From Phalacrocorax aristotelis (taxonomy: Eukaryota; Chordata; Aves; Suliformes; Phalacrocoracidae): a stretch of DNA of 64,000 nt. Position 1 is the stretch's first letter; every line of letters starts with the position of its first letter. Below the pieces are notes generated by a model. That model did not search any database, was not told the origin of the DNA, and saw only the letters and a list, made by a program, of their open reading frames with translations. This document shows, piece by piece, positions 24,001-37,427 of this stretch. A program made the translations under genes and the position numbers. The DNA lies in contig NC_134284.1 in assembly GCF_949628215.1 (NCBI RefSeq), positions 5,276,850 to 5,340,849 of the forward strand, read 5' to 3'.

Positions 24001-27000
24001 GAAACAGGTTAGAGGGTTTTGTTTGGGGTACAGGTATAGAAATGGGAATAAAAAACTTGAGACATAGGAGGAGAAAACAGGCATAGGTTTTCCTCATTTA
24101 GGGTCCAGTCTTGTTCTTCATTAATTCAATGATAAGACTGTTTTCTGTGGGACCAAGTCAACTCCCAGCTGGGGGAAAACTCAGTTCCATTATTTCATGG
24201 TACTAACAGGAGAGATTACACTATTTCTGTATTGCACACCCATCCCTGGACACTTTGGGATAGTTCTCCCAGAAAGTCTGTATTGTTGCAGACTTTCAGA
24301 AAACAGACTAGGTTGGTATCAGCTACTGACACCAGATTCTGAATTCCACTGTCCTCTCAATGAAACTCTGATAATATCTCTGTGAAGAAAAATGGTACTA
24401 GGAAGTGCTTCCTATTATGTCTATTAAAACGTACTAAAGAAGTCAGTCAGGAGTCGGTAGCCTGTGAAATAAGTGTAGATATGGAGGATTCCATAGCACT
24501 GCATTAAACCATACATACACATGCATATCTCTAAATAGCTAAATATATGCAAGACTGTTAAAAGAATTTTACCTAAATTATATTACTGTGTTACAGATTG
24601 AATTTCAGAGATGGATAGAGAAGACACGTATTTTGCACAGTTAAAACTGTGCAGGTAATGCACAGGCATGTATTCTTACAACTATGTGCAATGACCTGAC
24701 CAGTTACTTAACATGCAAAAAAACCCCAACAACCACCCTTTTCTACTGAAATTCTGGGGCCCTGCAAATTGCTTTAGCAAGTTCAACTGTGCAGCTGCGT
24801 AGTTAAGTTAGAGCTAAAGAGAGGTTTGCCTTCATTGCATTAAAATCTATCAGCTTTTTCCCAGTGATGACTGAAATACAGGATGAATGAGATCTCTAGC
24901 TTGTGGAAACCCACATATACCAATGACTCTCTGATGTCCCCTCTAAATGAGAATCTTTCCTATATTCAACAGAATGTGAAAGTAACGTAATTTTCTACTA
25001 ATCTACCTATTTTTGTGTACGTAGTGTGCCCAGAAAGGACACAGAACTGTTACCAGTACCTGGAGAATAATTAATACATCTTAAAGTGATGAAGCAATTG
25101 GACTTTCAGTTTCTTTCACTGAAAACAGCGTTTGCTACATATGATTTCTCTATAAATATATTTCGTGGTACATAATTAAATGTAACTTTCATTTTTGAAA
25201 TATGTTATTAAGTTTCTGTTGCAATCATGATCTATGTTTTCATATTTTTTTTCCAGTTCAAAATTTCAAAAGGTTGCTGGTTGAAATTGACTCAGTCTCT
25301 ATTTTTTAAAAAGCCTTATTAATAGTTAATCCTATATTTTAAATGTTAACAATTTTTTTTTGAGAAGCCCTAAAGTAAATAATCATTTGCACCAGTAAAG
25401 CAGCATTGGCTCTGGAAGGGATGGTTTCCTTTTCAATGACAAGCCTTATTTGTCAAATCTGTAATTTTTTGAAGAAATTAACACTAGGCAGGGATGTTAT
25501 GACATATTACAGTTACAGGTTGTGAGAGATAAGATTAAGGGAGCATATATAACAGCAAAATTGGGAAAAGAGTGAGGATTTGTAGGGATTAAGGAAAAAC
25601 ACGTGGGCTATGGACTTACTTTACTTATTGTGCAGTTCATGGATAAAAACATGTTCAGAACACATTCATGAGCAAATATACAAGATTTCTTGCATTATCT
25701 CTTATGTAAGCAAAACCGTTCTAGACATTATTTACAAATACTTTCCAGCTTTTCTCTGAAGAATCTAAAGGGTACATTACATTGTCCAAAGTCATCATTA
25801 ACACTAATGTCCCTAGCTTCACCCCTAGCTTTAGTGAATTTAACATATCTGGAGGTTTTTTGAAATGCACCACATTCTTCACCACTGCAATGCAATGAAA
25901 ACCATCTTGCCTTCAGAAAATTTGCCCATCAGAAAACAGACAGTACTTGACATGGATATCTAGCAGACTTGGAGCAATCAGACTTAAAGCTTCACATTAA
26001 AGGGTGACTTGTGATGAATATGCATTGTGAATGGAGTTACCGCACGGTCAGAAGAACTTAAATATGAAGGGGCGTTCACATTTGCACTGCATGTGATGTA
26101 TTACAGATTCAGGTGTTTTGAAGAAAGACGACGTCCACAGGAATTTCTTTACTTTCTCCTTTGAAAAAGGAAAACAAAATCTGCCGTAGCAATGTACTTT
26201 GTGTAAGAATGTGTATAACTGTATATATGTACAGATTCTCAGAGGGAAGAGTCCACATCTGGCTTTCTTAAATGCCCACAAGCAAGTGTACTTGAGCAAT
26301 ACTTAGTTTACATATATAGAAAGATAATGCATTCAATTATTTCTCACTATTTTCTCACATGCAAGTGGGAATACAATTTGTTAGAGCAAAAAAATAATTT
26401 GTTGTATTTGCTATATATTTGTAGTAATCTCCCCAAAGTGAAATGTTTCATATTTCTATCTCATGAAACTACTGAGATTTCTCTAGTTATAAAAGGGGTG
26501 GAGACACATTTCTAAAAAAGATGTAATATTTTTACATTTATTTCACAGCTTCTTTTTTTTTTTCCCCTGTATGGTGCAAATTTTCTTGATGTATTCTTCA
26601 ATGCATTATTCTGGTTATTATTTGGATTTCATCTCCAGAGATGTGTAATTTTTCTGTTTTTCTTTTTAATTACCATAATTAACTGAGATTCTGCACGTAT
26701 TTTAAGGTACTGTAATTCTTAGAGTGTCAGTAAATACAGTCAGGTTTTTTTTCTAAAATTTTGTGAGGCAGACAGTCATGCATCATTGGAATTGGGGGTT
26801 TTGGATTTAAAAAAAACAAACCAGAATGTTTTAATTTATCACTTTAATTATTACCCCATTTTAAGAAATCATGTCTCCTGCATTTATTCATGTAATTTGT
26901 ACTAAGTGGAGACTGAAGATTTTCTCTGCCTTCAGCTATGTGCTGTGCATCTCAGATTCTGGCTTACTTTTAGACCAGTAAGACCACAGCATATGAGCAA

Positions 27001-29529
27001 CCAAGGGAATCACAATGCTTAGTGGGACACATCAAAAAAGAGAAGTGAATTTTAGAGTGATGAAGATCTTATAAATGACATATACTAAATGAAACCAGTC
27101 TTTATGGTTTAATCACACATAAATGAATAGATATATTCGCATATTACCTGTAGTCCTACTAATAAAAAGGCAGAGTTAGTTACTACTGAGAGATTTTGGT
27201 TTTAAAATAATTAATTTTAATTTTCTCAAATGGTTTAAAAAATCCCTTAACGTGATGCAAAGTCTGGAACGTAATTGTGAAATTGGCCTATCGTCTTAAG
27301 TTACTGAAGCACAAATGATAAATACATCTGTGTTGATAAAAGACTGCTTTGCTTGTATGCATATATTCTTCAACTTTGCCTAGCTGGCAGTCAAGAGAGA
27401 AGGGGCTTTAATTGTACAGTGTTTATTACACTGCAGTAAGAGCGTAGACAGATAAAATATTTCTAGCATGATTTTTGAATTTGGCAGCATGACTGCTATT
27501 AACATTAATGGAGGTTGTACAGCTGAATTTTAGTGCATTAAGCAGAAAATATTCATGCCTGCTGTTTGCTCAACAACTTGACCTTTCTACTGTAAATTAA
27601 TACAGTATTTTGAATTCACTTTAAACTAATTAAACTTTGAGGCCCTCCTGTACTCTTTCATGAAAATATATCAGGGAGAAGCTAGCTTGTCAGCATGAGC
27701 ATATGGTTATCTAAATTTAGCTTATTTTATTGAAAAGGTGTCAAATTCGAACACTGGAACTGTCACACCATTGGAATAGCAGCTTACACTTTGCAGTATT
27801 ACAGGGTTTATAGTGGTACACCGTGCCAAAGAACTATGCAGCATTGGATATTTTATTCCTCTCAGTACTGGAAAGCCTATGAACGCCTGCCTTATTTATT
27901 TCAATGACCTTCTGCTTTCAACAAAAGAGAAAAAAAGGAATCAACGCCAATAGCATGGTCAGGAGGTCTGGCTACGCTAAGGTCCCTGGCCATGCCGTCT
28001 CCTTAGCAGACGTGTGAGTTTCTAAAATAAAAATTCAAAAAATGGAACTGTCAATCCTAGTCAAACAGAACTTCTGCTCAGAAACTTCCCGTTACTCTGC
28101 TATAAGACTATGAATGATACTGCAGAGCTGTGACAGCTACTGTAAGGCTGCTGCATTCCTGTGTGCAAATATTTAAATGAAATTAGCACCTGTGAGGCCA
28201 CTGGTCAAATGCCTGTTTTGAAGATGCTGTATGGCTTGCATACCTGTTAAAGAGAGATAAACCCCCTAATATTTTTTTGGCCAGCATCAATCCATGCAAC
28301 TGCCCACCACAAGGTAAAACTCCTATTCAAGCAGCCATGTTTTCTCAAAGTTTATCCCAGGACAATGGATCATATTCTCACAGGAACTAAAAAATAATGC
28401 ACAAAACTGGCTCCAGTCTGTTTAGCACCATAAGCAAAACCACGGGGGAGAGAGAGAGAACAGGAAGAGCTGGCTTTGCCAGTTTTCTGCTGCTAAGGAG
28501 AAGTCGGGAAGAAAAGCTGTGATTACTGCTTGTCCTTGTCTTCACCCCTGTCCTCACTTCTGAGAGGCGACTGTCACCTCCCATGCACAGCCGTCCCCTG
28601 CACCCAGCGGCTGTGGCGAGCTCTGTGGCTGTGCCTGTCGTTCTGTCCTGCCTGCTGGTGCCTTTGCAGGGACCGTAACGGGCCCAACAACTGAAAGACC
28701 CTGGCAGTTGGTAGTTCTTGCTTGTCTAGGGATGGCTTCGTTTTTCTTCAGCGAGACATCAAGCATTTCTTTTGTGCAAGACAGCTGCCTGTAATATCCC
28801 GCCCAAGGCAACTCTTGATAATTCATGCATTTAATCCATAGTGCAAAAGAAGGGGTTTAATAAACATAAGAGTTATTTTATGAAATTAAGGCTGTAATTT
28901 CTCAGTTGCTAAGAGATACACACAACAAAATTATTTATGTTGGATCAGTCATCCAGAAATGCTGACTCATTACAGAACTAATGCATATTTGAAGTCAAAT
29001 TCTGCCTAAGAAAGTGTGAGGGTACTTCTGTTAATGCCACTTAGAAAGCCTTAGATTTATCTGAAAAAGAACATAACATCACGTGTAAATTAAAGTGAAG
29101 AGTTAAAAAAAAGGGCAACATTTTCTAAAAAGTTCCCTTTTATTTTAAAATAAAACACTACCTATAAAAAAAGATCTTTCTTCTTTGCTTCTGATGAACA
29201 TAATATGCAATTGTCCTCTTGCAAATTTTTTAAAATACTTTTTATAACATCTTCTTCTGGTACTCGGCATACTCAGAGCTCCAGGATAGTTCAACACTGA
29301 AGATGAACATACTTAAATGCATAAACATACTCAAGTGAAAAAAGATGAAGTTCAAAAAGTCTTCCAAGGAAGAAATATATAGTTGACTCTACTTTCTAGA
29401 AATTACTTGAACTGTTTATTAAAACAGAATTTATGAAGAAAAATTTTAAGCCAGGGCCAGGAGAGACTAATTTGAATTTTCCAAAGAATTGGGGGAGTGA
29501 ATTAGAATGTTGACTAAAAACTATTTAAC
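21051..29529. other. Non-coding DNA 3' of GJD2
   Basis: AT-rich, with no credible coding exon and almost no interspersed repeat. Several blocks (about 22090-22320, 22930-23130, 27390-27710) have the texture of conserved regulatory DNA, with clustered TAATTA, ATGCTAAT and TTTGCAT-type motifs and no simple repeats. Near 28540-28760 the sequence is GC-richer without other recognisable features. Confidence 0.5.
24634..24653. other. Perfect 20-base palindrome
   Basis: Nine-base arms around an AA centre, beginning TGCACAGTT. Could be a dimeric factor site or chance. Confidence 0.6.
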
Positions 29530-30870
29530 ATATCGTTAGCTGAATTTTGCTGGATCCAATAGCCTTGAGAGAGGTGAGTCTGCCGCAGCTCGTTGCCCCA
29601 GGTCCAAACAGTAGTGCGACTGAGCGTGTATTCCCAGGAGGCACGTGCATATGCATCACATATATACATGGCTGGCCACAGAGGTCAGGCAGGCAGGCAG
29701 ACAGAGCACTCTCGGTCTGCCCAGCAGCTACCCCTGGCTCCCAGTCTCTGCAGTTGCTGTCACCTGGACCTGTGAGACCCCTGAGGCTGCAGCCCCATGC
29801 CGGTTGCTGATGCAGACACCACGCTCGCACAGATACACACATGCACACGCACCCAAAGCTGGCTGGGACTCCCCTAGTCCCCAGTAGCCAACCCGCTATG
29901 GTCCTTAGAGACACTCACACACTGGCAGGTCTCACACCTAAAGACCCCCAGAGCCCGCGGTCCCTCCATCAGCAGGCTGGGACTCCTCAGCCCCTCCAAT
30001 AGCCAGCTCCTGGTGTCATCTCAGCCTCAGACACATACCCACCCACCCACCCAGCTCCTCAGCCACTTCACCTGCTGCCCAGCTAGTCTGGCTTGATCTT
30101 CACTTGTGCTCACACACCTGCGTAAGATTCATTCCCTGGCACCTGGGCCTCAGAGCCCTTGTCCCTGTGCTGTGGCTGGCACAGGGTTCCACCCGCTCGG
30201 GTCTCTCCAGTCACTGCCACCCAGGCTCATGGACCCCCTGACCCAGGGCCTGACTCCAGCTGCTGGCACCCTGACCCCTGCACAGACACACTCAGTAGCA
30301 AGTCCCTCACCCAAGAAAGAGTTAGAGAAATTTAAAAAGATAGGACAGACTGAGCTAGTCAGATGCAGGACATGGCCAGACAAGCATACCAACCAGCAAA
30401 CTACACCCGACTGGCCCCTTTTCCTCCCCTTATCCCTACATTTGTTCCTCCCAAATAGTCTAGATCCCTCCCTTTTCCCGCCTGTGGTTTTTCCCAGAAC
30501 ATCCCAGAATAAATCTTCAGGTGCACTTCCCCCGATTCCCATTACCTGTCCCATATCCCTAGGCAGTCCCCCCGCAGCCTCAGTTAGGGCAAAACCACCA
30601 AAAGGCGCTCTAGGCTTAGCTCACCTTAATAAGCATAACACCCAGACTCTGGGACTGAGTCTCTGCTGGGCCAGCCCTGGGAGGGGCCTAAACATGGTAT
30701 CCCTTCCTTTAAGCCCTTAACTTAGGTTCCCTCCTTGTTTTTGTACTCCTGTACTTCTCTGGGCTTGTGGAGATGGGCCTCTGTGGGCTGATGGCTCCTG
30801 TGATGGGTGTGGCAGTAGTTGGGCAGAGCATTATTTAGCTTCCCCCCCCCCCCCTTATCTCTCTGTTCTC
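29530..30870 (-). mobile_element. C-rich insertion, probably LTR-derived, with a degenerate tandem-repeat body
   Basis: About 1.3 kb stands out from its AT-rich surroundings. From about 29680 to 30300 it is a loose series of diverged units built around words such as GGCTGGGACTCC, CAGCCCCTCC and GCTGGCACC, with (CCCA)n inside. From 30300 to 30730 it is non-repetitive. A run of 13 C (30842-30854) lies at the right edge. On the minus strand the order (unique part, then VNTR) and the T-rich segment CTATCTTTTTAAATTTC resemble avian retroviral LTRs that carry internal VNTRs. Ends, target duplication and family could not be fixed. Open frames inside are side effects of composition; the longest starts with GTG. 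Confidence 0.4.
30842..30854. repeat. (C)13 homopolymer
   Basis: Thirteen consecutive C at the right border of the C-rich insertion. Length may be affected by sequencing error. Confidence 0.9.
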
Positions 30871-33678
30871 TTTCGCAGGTATGCAGGTGAGCTTTGGCCA
30901 TATAAAAATCTTGTCAGATATAGATGTGGCTTTTAGAAACTTACTATTCTTCTGTCAGACTTTATAGCAGAAATGTATGACAGAAAACCTAAAATTGCCT
31001 CAGCTGTACCTGTGTGAGAACCTGCGATTTATTTCAAGCTGCTGAAGAAGGAATTTTAACTAACACAGTAAGCTTTGTAAAGAAGAAGCTGAGCTGTGCA
31101 ACCATAGAAGCTTTTTTTGCTTATTTTGCAAGGGTAGTCAATCACTTTTTGTCATTTCTTTCCTCAACTAAGTGAAAGTATTTCACAGTAGGTTGAGTGA
31201 AAGTTGGCTTCGCATTTGTTAAGAAATTCAGTCCCGATGGATTGAAGATCTTGATGGATCCTTAAGGATTCAGTCCTGCATAAAAGAGGAACTGAGAACT
31301 GGGGCCAGTGACTTGTTAAACCACCTCAGCTGGTTCTTCTGCAATACCTGTCAGCACCCTTAGATCCAATCCTCAGCCAGTAAAAAGCAGCTTCTCTCCT
31401 TCAGTAGCACGTGCTAAGTTGCTTTCCTGGATTGAGACACTAAACAATATGGCCAAATCAACAGGAAGAATGCCAAGGCAGGAAGATTTATGAGCATTTA
31501 GGGTCATTTATGTCTAAAGATTTCATCTAGAAGATGAAAAAAATTACCCTTTTATCTATAGTGTATTGTCCATAATTTTATTCTTATTGACAACTGTGTT
31601 ATTGATAGTACACAGTAAAAACTTAAAATCTGGAAAATTTTTACCATCTCTGATTCACACCATCTCAAAAACGTGAAGGGGTAGACAGGCCTTTCTTGTT
31701 GCTTTTGTTTGGTTTCATTCAATTTATTCATCTAGTTAGTTCCAATGATAGACTGTATCTCGGCCCTTACTCTTGTAACTCAGTCCCTATTCTTCAGTTT
31801 GATGGCTGTTGGCAGGCACAGAATAAAGTATTTCAGAGCATATAAAATGCCTCTCATCAATGTTCTGTTGGAATCCCAGCAATCGTCTACTTGAATAATT
31901 TTTCACTGTTTTAGTACAGATGGTGGATCTGAATTTACTGTGAAACAGCAGCTCACTGCCTGCCCTCTTGCAAGCACAGTGCAGCAAGTGCAACATGCAC
32001 AGAACAAATATGAGGACATAAACACCTGAATGAAAAAGAATGTTCAGAAATGTTTGCAGTGTAGGTTGTCCGTTGTGGTCTGGACAGCTTTCACCAATGT
32101 ACAGAGGGAATATCTCCAAAGAAGGTTTGTAGACTCACATTTTCAACCTGTCAAGTGAGAACCAAGTCTGGCACTGTTTTTACAGCTAAGCAATGTTGTA
32201 AAAATATAATTCAGATTAAATTTATTCTGCTGTGAAATCGTTACATCTTTATGTCAATATGAACTGTACGACACTTCAGAATCAACGTGACAGCTGTCTT
32301 TTTTTATTCTGGTCACGTTTTGGGTCAGCTTGCTGGTTCCCCGTTAAACTCACATATGCATCAAAATGTTTATATACATTGTGAAGATCTGAGGTCGTAC
32401 TGACTCCCTTTGTGTTTAAGCTGCCCTTTCAGTCCTTACAAAAGGAATCATTAATAAAGATCCTTTTCTTTGCACAGACACCTTAGCCCTTTCCTTCTGT
32501 GTGAAGTGTTCTTTGAAAGCTGCTTTTCCACGGGCTTATTTTGGCTTCACTCAGGTGACTTTAAAAGCAAACGACAGAAACACTTGTTAAGTGAGTGACT
32601 CAACCCCATGGCACAGCAGAACATCTTGTTCTCATAGTGAGAGAAAATTCAGTCACCTTTATTTAAGGGTTATGTTGTGCAAACACTTGTGTTGAATTTA
32701 GCAGTTATTCTTATTTACAGTTACTCCACTGACCTGACTGTTCTCTGAGGATATGTATAAATCCCTGTAAGCCATCTCCTCCTTCTACCCGTTGCTGTCA
32801 CTCCCTTACTATGAGGAGTATTTCCATGCTGCAGTTGCACAGGTGTGCTCAGGTGTTGTTATGAGCCTGGCTGTGGTGTCAGGCAACACACTGCACTGTT
32901 AATGTCTGCTGAGAGCCATCCTCCTGAGGCTCAATGGCCTCAGTTTAAACAAACCTGGTTTCAATATACTCCACTGCAGGCAATTTAGGGACTGTAACCG
33001 CTGTGATCTGTGGGTTTTCCATGAACCTGTGGATTTTGGTGGAGCTACGCTGTCATAAAAAGGGAAATGGTGAAGCACAGCCTTTTCTTCCCCAAGCTTC
33101 CCCAAGAGCTTTCAGCTAAGTTTTATGAAAAGTGTATTGCATGTTACATTACAAGGGAAGCTAAAATAACAATAAGCTCAAATATGGATGTTCCTTTATT
33201 GTAGCAATTTTCAGTTGCTTCTGTAAGGTTTATTCTCTTCATTTCCTTCCCTGAATGTGTGGGACTGTGGTTGCTTGTTTTTTAAACACAGCTTTATTTT
33301 CATGGACGGTCTTATGTACAAGTGGCAGTCTGTGGGTAACAGAATGGGGGAAAAAAAGGCAAAGGTAACTTACACAACATCAGTAAAATCATTGGCAGAG
33401 TCTAGAATAAAGCTTACAGTAAAACCCAAGGCCTAGTAACTTAAAACAGTCAGTATCTCACTCTGTGATTTCTAGTGTTCTGCTCTTACCAGTGGGTGAG
33501 CCCTTCTTAACAATTAAGAAGCTATTCAGGCATCTATTTGAATCTATTTGTTAGCTGGTATATCACATAAATCACATATCACATATTCAGTCACACAAAG
33601 CTAGGTCATTGACTTTAACTCAGCTTTGTCATGTTCATTATTGTTCACCTTTGTACCTCATACATGAGCTATGCTACT
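30871..33678. other. Non-coding intergenic DNA
   Basis: Ordinary AT-rich sequence. The longest open frame (minus strand 31787-32119) starts with TTG and matches nothing I recognise. No repeats of note. Confidence 0.55.
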
Positions 33679-33900
33679 AAATCACATCATTAGTAGATCA
33701 CAGAATCACAGACTGGTAGGGGTTGGAAGGGCCCTCTGGAGCTCATCCCGTCCCACCCCTGCGTGAGCAGGCACCCCCAGAGCAGGGGCACAGGGCCGCG
33801 TCCAGGCGGGGGGTGAATGTCTCCAGGGAAGGGACCCCACAGCCCCCCTGGGCAGCCTGTGCCCCTGCTCTGGCACCCGCACAGGGAAGAAATCACATCA
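33679..33900. repeat. 11-bp direct repeat flanking the CR1 copy
   Basis: AAATCACATCA occurs at 33679-33689 and again at 33890-33900, immediately outside the CR1 body. It looks like a target-site duplication, which CR1 elements generally lack. Confidence 0.6.
33696..33890 (-). mobile_element. CR1 LINE fragment (5'-truncated 3' end)
   Basis: On the + strand it begins ATCACAGAATCACAGACTGG, then GGTTGGAAGGGCCC, and continues through TGTCTCCAGGGAAGGGACCC to GGGCAGCCTGTGCCCCTGC. This is the reverse complement of the familiar 3' end of avian CR1, including the terminal ATTCTGTG-type octamer. About 195 bp, severely 5'-truncated as usual for CR1 and well preserved, so relatively young. It has no coding capacity left. 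Confidence 0.92.
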
Positions 33901-36900
33901 ATGTAATTCAAAGTCTTCTCCTACCTGTTATCCCTGTAACAAAACACAGTGACCAAAATATGACCCTTGGTATTTCTGAGCAGCTGAAAGCTGTTTGAGA
34001 GAGATTTTTAGCTAATTGGTCCAAAAGGTTTCCTAATGTTGTTTACCAAGTTAAACTCTTCCATTAAAAACTGGTGCTCTGAAGTAGTTTATTCAAGTTA
34101 AGACCTTGTAATTAAATGGATTTCACACATACTACCCCAACCTTCTCTCTTAAAGTGATGCAGAAAAAGGAGTAAACTGAAAACAAAAGAGCAGCAGTTC
34201 TGTAAACTTTGAGCTCCACCCCTTTTGCCTACAGAACTGTTTATGACTCTACCGATACCCTGGAAAAATAAAGCAAGATCTAGGAGTGAATTAAGCCTGT
34301 ACATCTGTGAAAGGGCAAGGGAGAGAGGCAGGGAACACTTCTTGTGCAGGATTAGTCGCAGTAGAGGATTGCCAGCTCATCTCAGGTCAGGGACTGCACG
34401 GAGTTCAAAGCCTGACAACCACCTGGAAGTCCTGCTGTCAACACATAGGTTAGCAGAAACTCTGGATTTGGAAGGGAGAAGTTAAATTCCTTGAAAATCA
34501 TGTAACATTGTTTATGTTCTTGCATGATGAAATTAGTGAAACTTCCTATGGCCCTTCCGCATGGAGCCACCACTTGATGCTGATGAACGTGCTCTGATTT
34601 CGGAGCCAGAACTCGGTCAGAAGTATGCCACTTTGTGTCTGGAGGGTCTGACCACTGTCTAAAACCCAGGACAAAAAGAAACATTTAGAATTTCAGTTCA
34701 TTAATTGGTTCTAATCCTTTAAATCCAACCCAAGGATGCTTATAAGATAGCAATGTGGAATATGTCAGCTCTCCTGAGCAAAAGCAAATGAATAGAAGTG
34801 AATCTCATTATGCAAAAATCTGGAAGGTGAAAGAACTGGGGATTTCAAAAATATTTTCCATATGTAGTGTTGTGACACCTGATGAGAGCTTGATATCGGG
34901 GAAAGGTCAGATATGCATCTAATTGCAGCCTTCTGGCTTCTGCAAAATGGTTTGCGTGGATTACCATGTACCAGCTTTGCAGGTCCACTTTTTCTAAGCA
35001 CCAAATACAGTCTTTGTCTTCGGGAGGAATGGATTGTAATGCTGAACTTGTTATCCTTACCTACATAAAAAATGGGTGTACATATGAACTTGTGCTGATT
35101 TCTTGTGAAAACTGCAATCTACCTTTTTTGTTTTTTAAATAAGTAGGAAAATCAGTTTCCATTTTTTGCAGTGACTGCTCGTTCAGTTGAATAGAGAGTC
35201 TTTCCTTATTAGTTTTTCCTATTTGTATGGGATGTGAATTCCAGGTACTTTCTGCTCATTTGTTTGAAAGAAATTTAAGACTTCTTCCACTGGTAAAAAA
35301 CCCTCTTCAGCCTAGGTTATTCCACAAAATGGTTTGCTTAATTTATCAATTTGCCTTTAGCAAATGAAAACGTACCTGATCTGTCGTTATTCATTCTTTT
35401 GCTTAACTGAAAGAGATTGTTGAATGGTACCTTGGTGCGAGGTTAATTTCAGTGACCAGCTTTGCTACTATGGCTTGAGACTTAGCAAAGACAGTGACAA
35501 ATAATTACCACTTTCTGCCACTGTCTTGATTATTTAGTGGATATTGCATGCAAACACATATATACAATCAGTGCTACTGCATTGCCACTCTTTACCTGTG
35601 AAGCAAATTTTTCTGGCTTGCCTATGTGGCACAAGTATGTAAATTTATAGCAGTTATCCCAATAGAATATCTTCTAGGAATATTCGCTAACCCTAACAAT
35701 TCTGTTTAGTCTGTGTAATCACCCTTATTTGTTTACAATGTCACTCTTACCTCTACTGTGATCTCTCAGCCAGCGCACGGCATTTAGTACTGCTTCAAGT
35801 CACGTTCTTTAAACTGTCTGATTTAATTTTTTTTTTTTTTTAACAACTAACTGTGTCTGCCTGTGAAAGAAACATGAATGGTATTAGAGCACTGCAGGTC
35901 TTTCAAATAAGGTGGTCTTGCTTATATGGGATGCTGTGAAGCTAGAATTTGATGAAATCTGCAAACTAATTGACAAAGATTAACAGGTCTATGACATGCG
36001 CATCTAAGGCCAGACCAGGAAAAAAAAAAGTCCTGGGGAAATCTTACTACTTGAGGTGATTGAGAGACAACTGTCCTCTTTACCAAGAAACTTCTGTGAC
36101 TGTTCTTTATAATCTGTTTGTGAAAAATCTAACCTGCTTATCTAAATACTTGTTTCATTCTGTCACTGGCAATAAAATGGGCAGAAAGCAGTGAAGGGAA
36201 GAATGGACAGAGCAAGAGTCCTAGTTAGAACAAGAGTTCAAACAATAATTTGTTCCTTGGAAAAACCTTTGTTTATTGAAACTGTCCAGAGCGCTAGGTA
36301 GAAGTTTCATTTGTTTGCATTTTGACTAGTGTCAGAAAAGAAATATTCTTAGACCTATATTTCAGGAAAAAATAAGGTGAAGAATATTGATGCATATCCT
36401 TAACATTAATATAAAGTTAATTCTGACTTGCTAATCAAATCATAGGAGGATAAAAGTAGAAAAATAGAAGACAATGCTGTACTATGTATATAAGATACTT
36501 ATCTTATTAAACATAGCTGTCACTTATAGCTGATTATTCTGTGAACATTTACACCTGTACAAACCTGTACAAACCTGTTGACTTGCTGTTGCGTATGGGT
36601 GTGTATCTTTGATCAGAATTTGCTCCTGTGACTTCACCTACTGTCACATAATGCAACCAGATTATTTTTCTAGGAAAATACATAGGGAGAAAAATGCACA
36701 TATCTGTATGAATTAATTTAATTTAAGTACTGTAGGATGGGATTTAATGATTAAACACACTGTTCTCCGGTAAAAAACAGGTGCCAGATGGTATGCATAG
36801 CAAAATATGTTTGCTTTATACCCATGGGTTTTGAAGTAAAACACAACCTTCCTAACATCTGGCATACCACCTCAGGACATCTGGAAGTGCACAAAGTGGA

Positions 36901-37411
36901 CAGATATTATCAGAATATAGAAGACTATGCTGAGTAGATGTCATCTGAATTTTATAGATAGTGGCATGAAATAGGAACATCAACAGCATACCAAAAAACA
37001 CTACTTCCACGCAAGCCTTTTATATGTAATTTGTAGATTGCTGGCTGTGCAAAACCAACTTTCTTAGAATAACCCCAAATGTCATATATGATTTATTCTG
37101 TAGTTTCCATTGCTAGACAGAAAAAATACATTGAGCACTGTCTAAAAATGTGTTGATGTGCACGCTTATATGTAAATAATAAATACTTCTGTACTATCTC
37201 TTAAGGGAGCTGTCAGAGAAGAAATCCAACAACAACCTATGGAAGGTTTTCTTTTTCGGTAGGGTTGACATATACAACATTATTGTTCCAGCCCAGCACA
37301 GGATCTGCATAAGTCTGTAGGCATCAGTAGCTCAATAGAGTTATCTTACGGAACCATATGAATACATAAAGTTGTGTTTGAATTATTGGGGACTGTAGAG
37401 TGCCACGAATC
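33901..37411. other. Non-coding intergenic DNA
   Basis: AT-rich, without a recognisable gene. Holds a poly(T) run near 35827-35841 and a small tandem of ACAAACCTGT-like units near 36550-36580. Confidence 0.55.
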
Positions 37412-37417
37412 TTTATT
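37412..37417 (-). terminator. Poly(A) signal next to the unidentified minus-strand ORF
   Basis: TTTATT on the + strand reads AATAAA on the minus strand, with its first base 10 bases after the TGA. Very tight spacing for a chromosomal gene. Confidence 0.4.
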
Positions 37418-37427
37418 TCCAAACTGG

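Noticed and set aside
30106..30720. 204-codon + strand ORF
   Set aside because: Begins with GTG, is Pro/Ser/Leu-rich and lies in the C-rich VNTR-like insertion. No recognisable family.
31787..32119. 110-codon minus-strand ORF
   Set aside because: Starts with TTG, with no recognisable domain or poly(A)/splice support.
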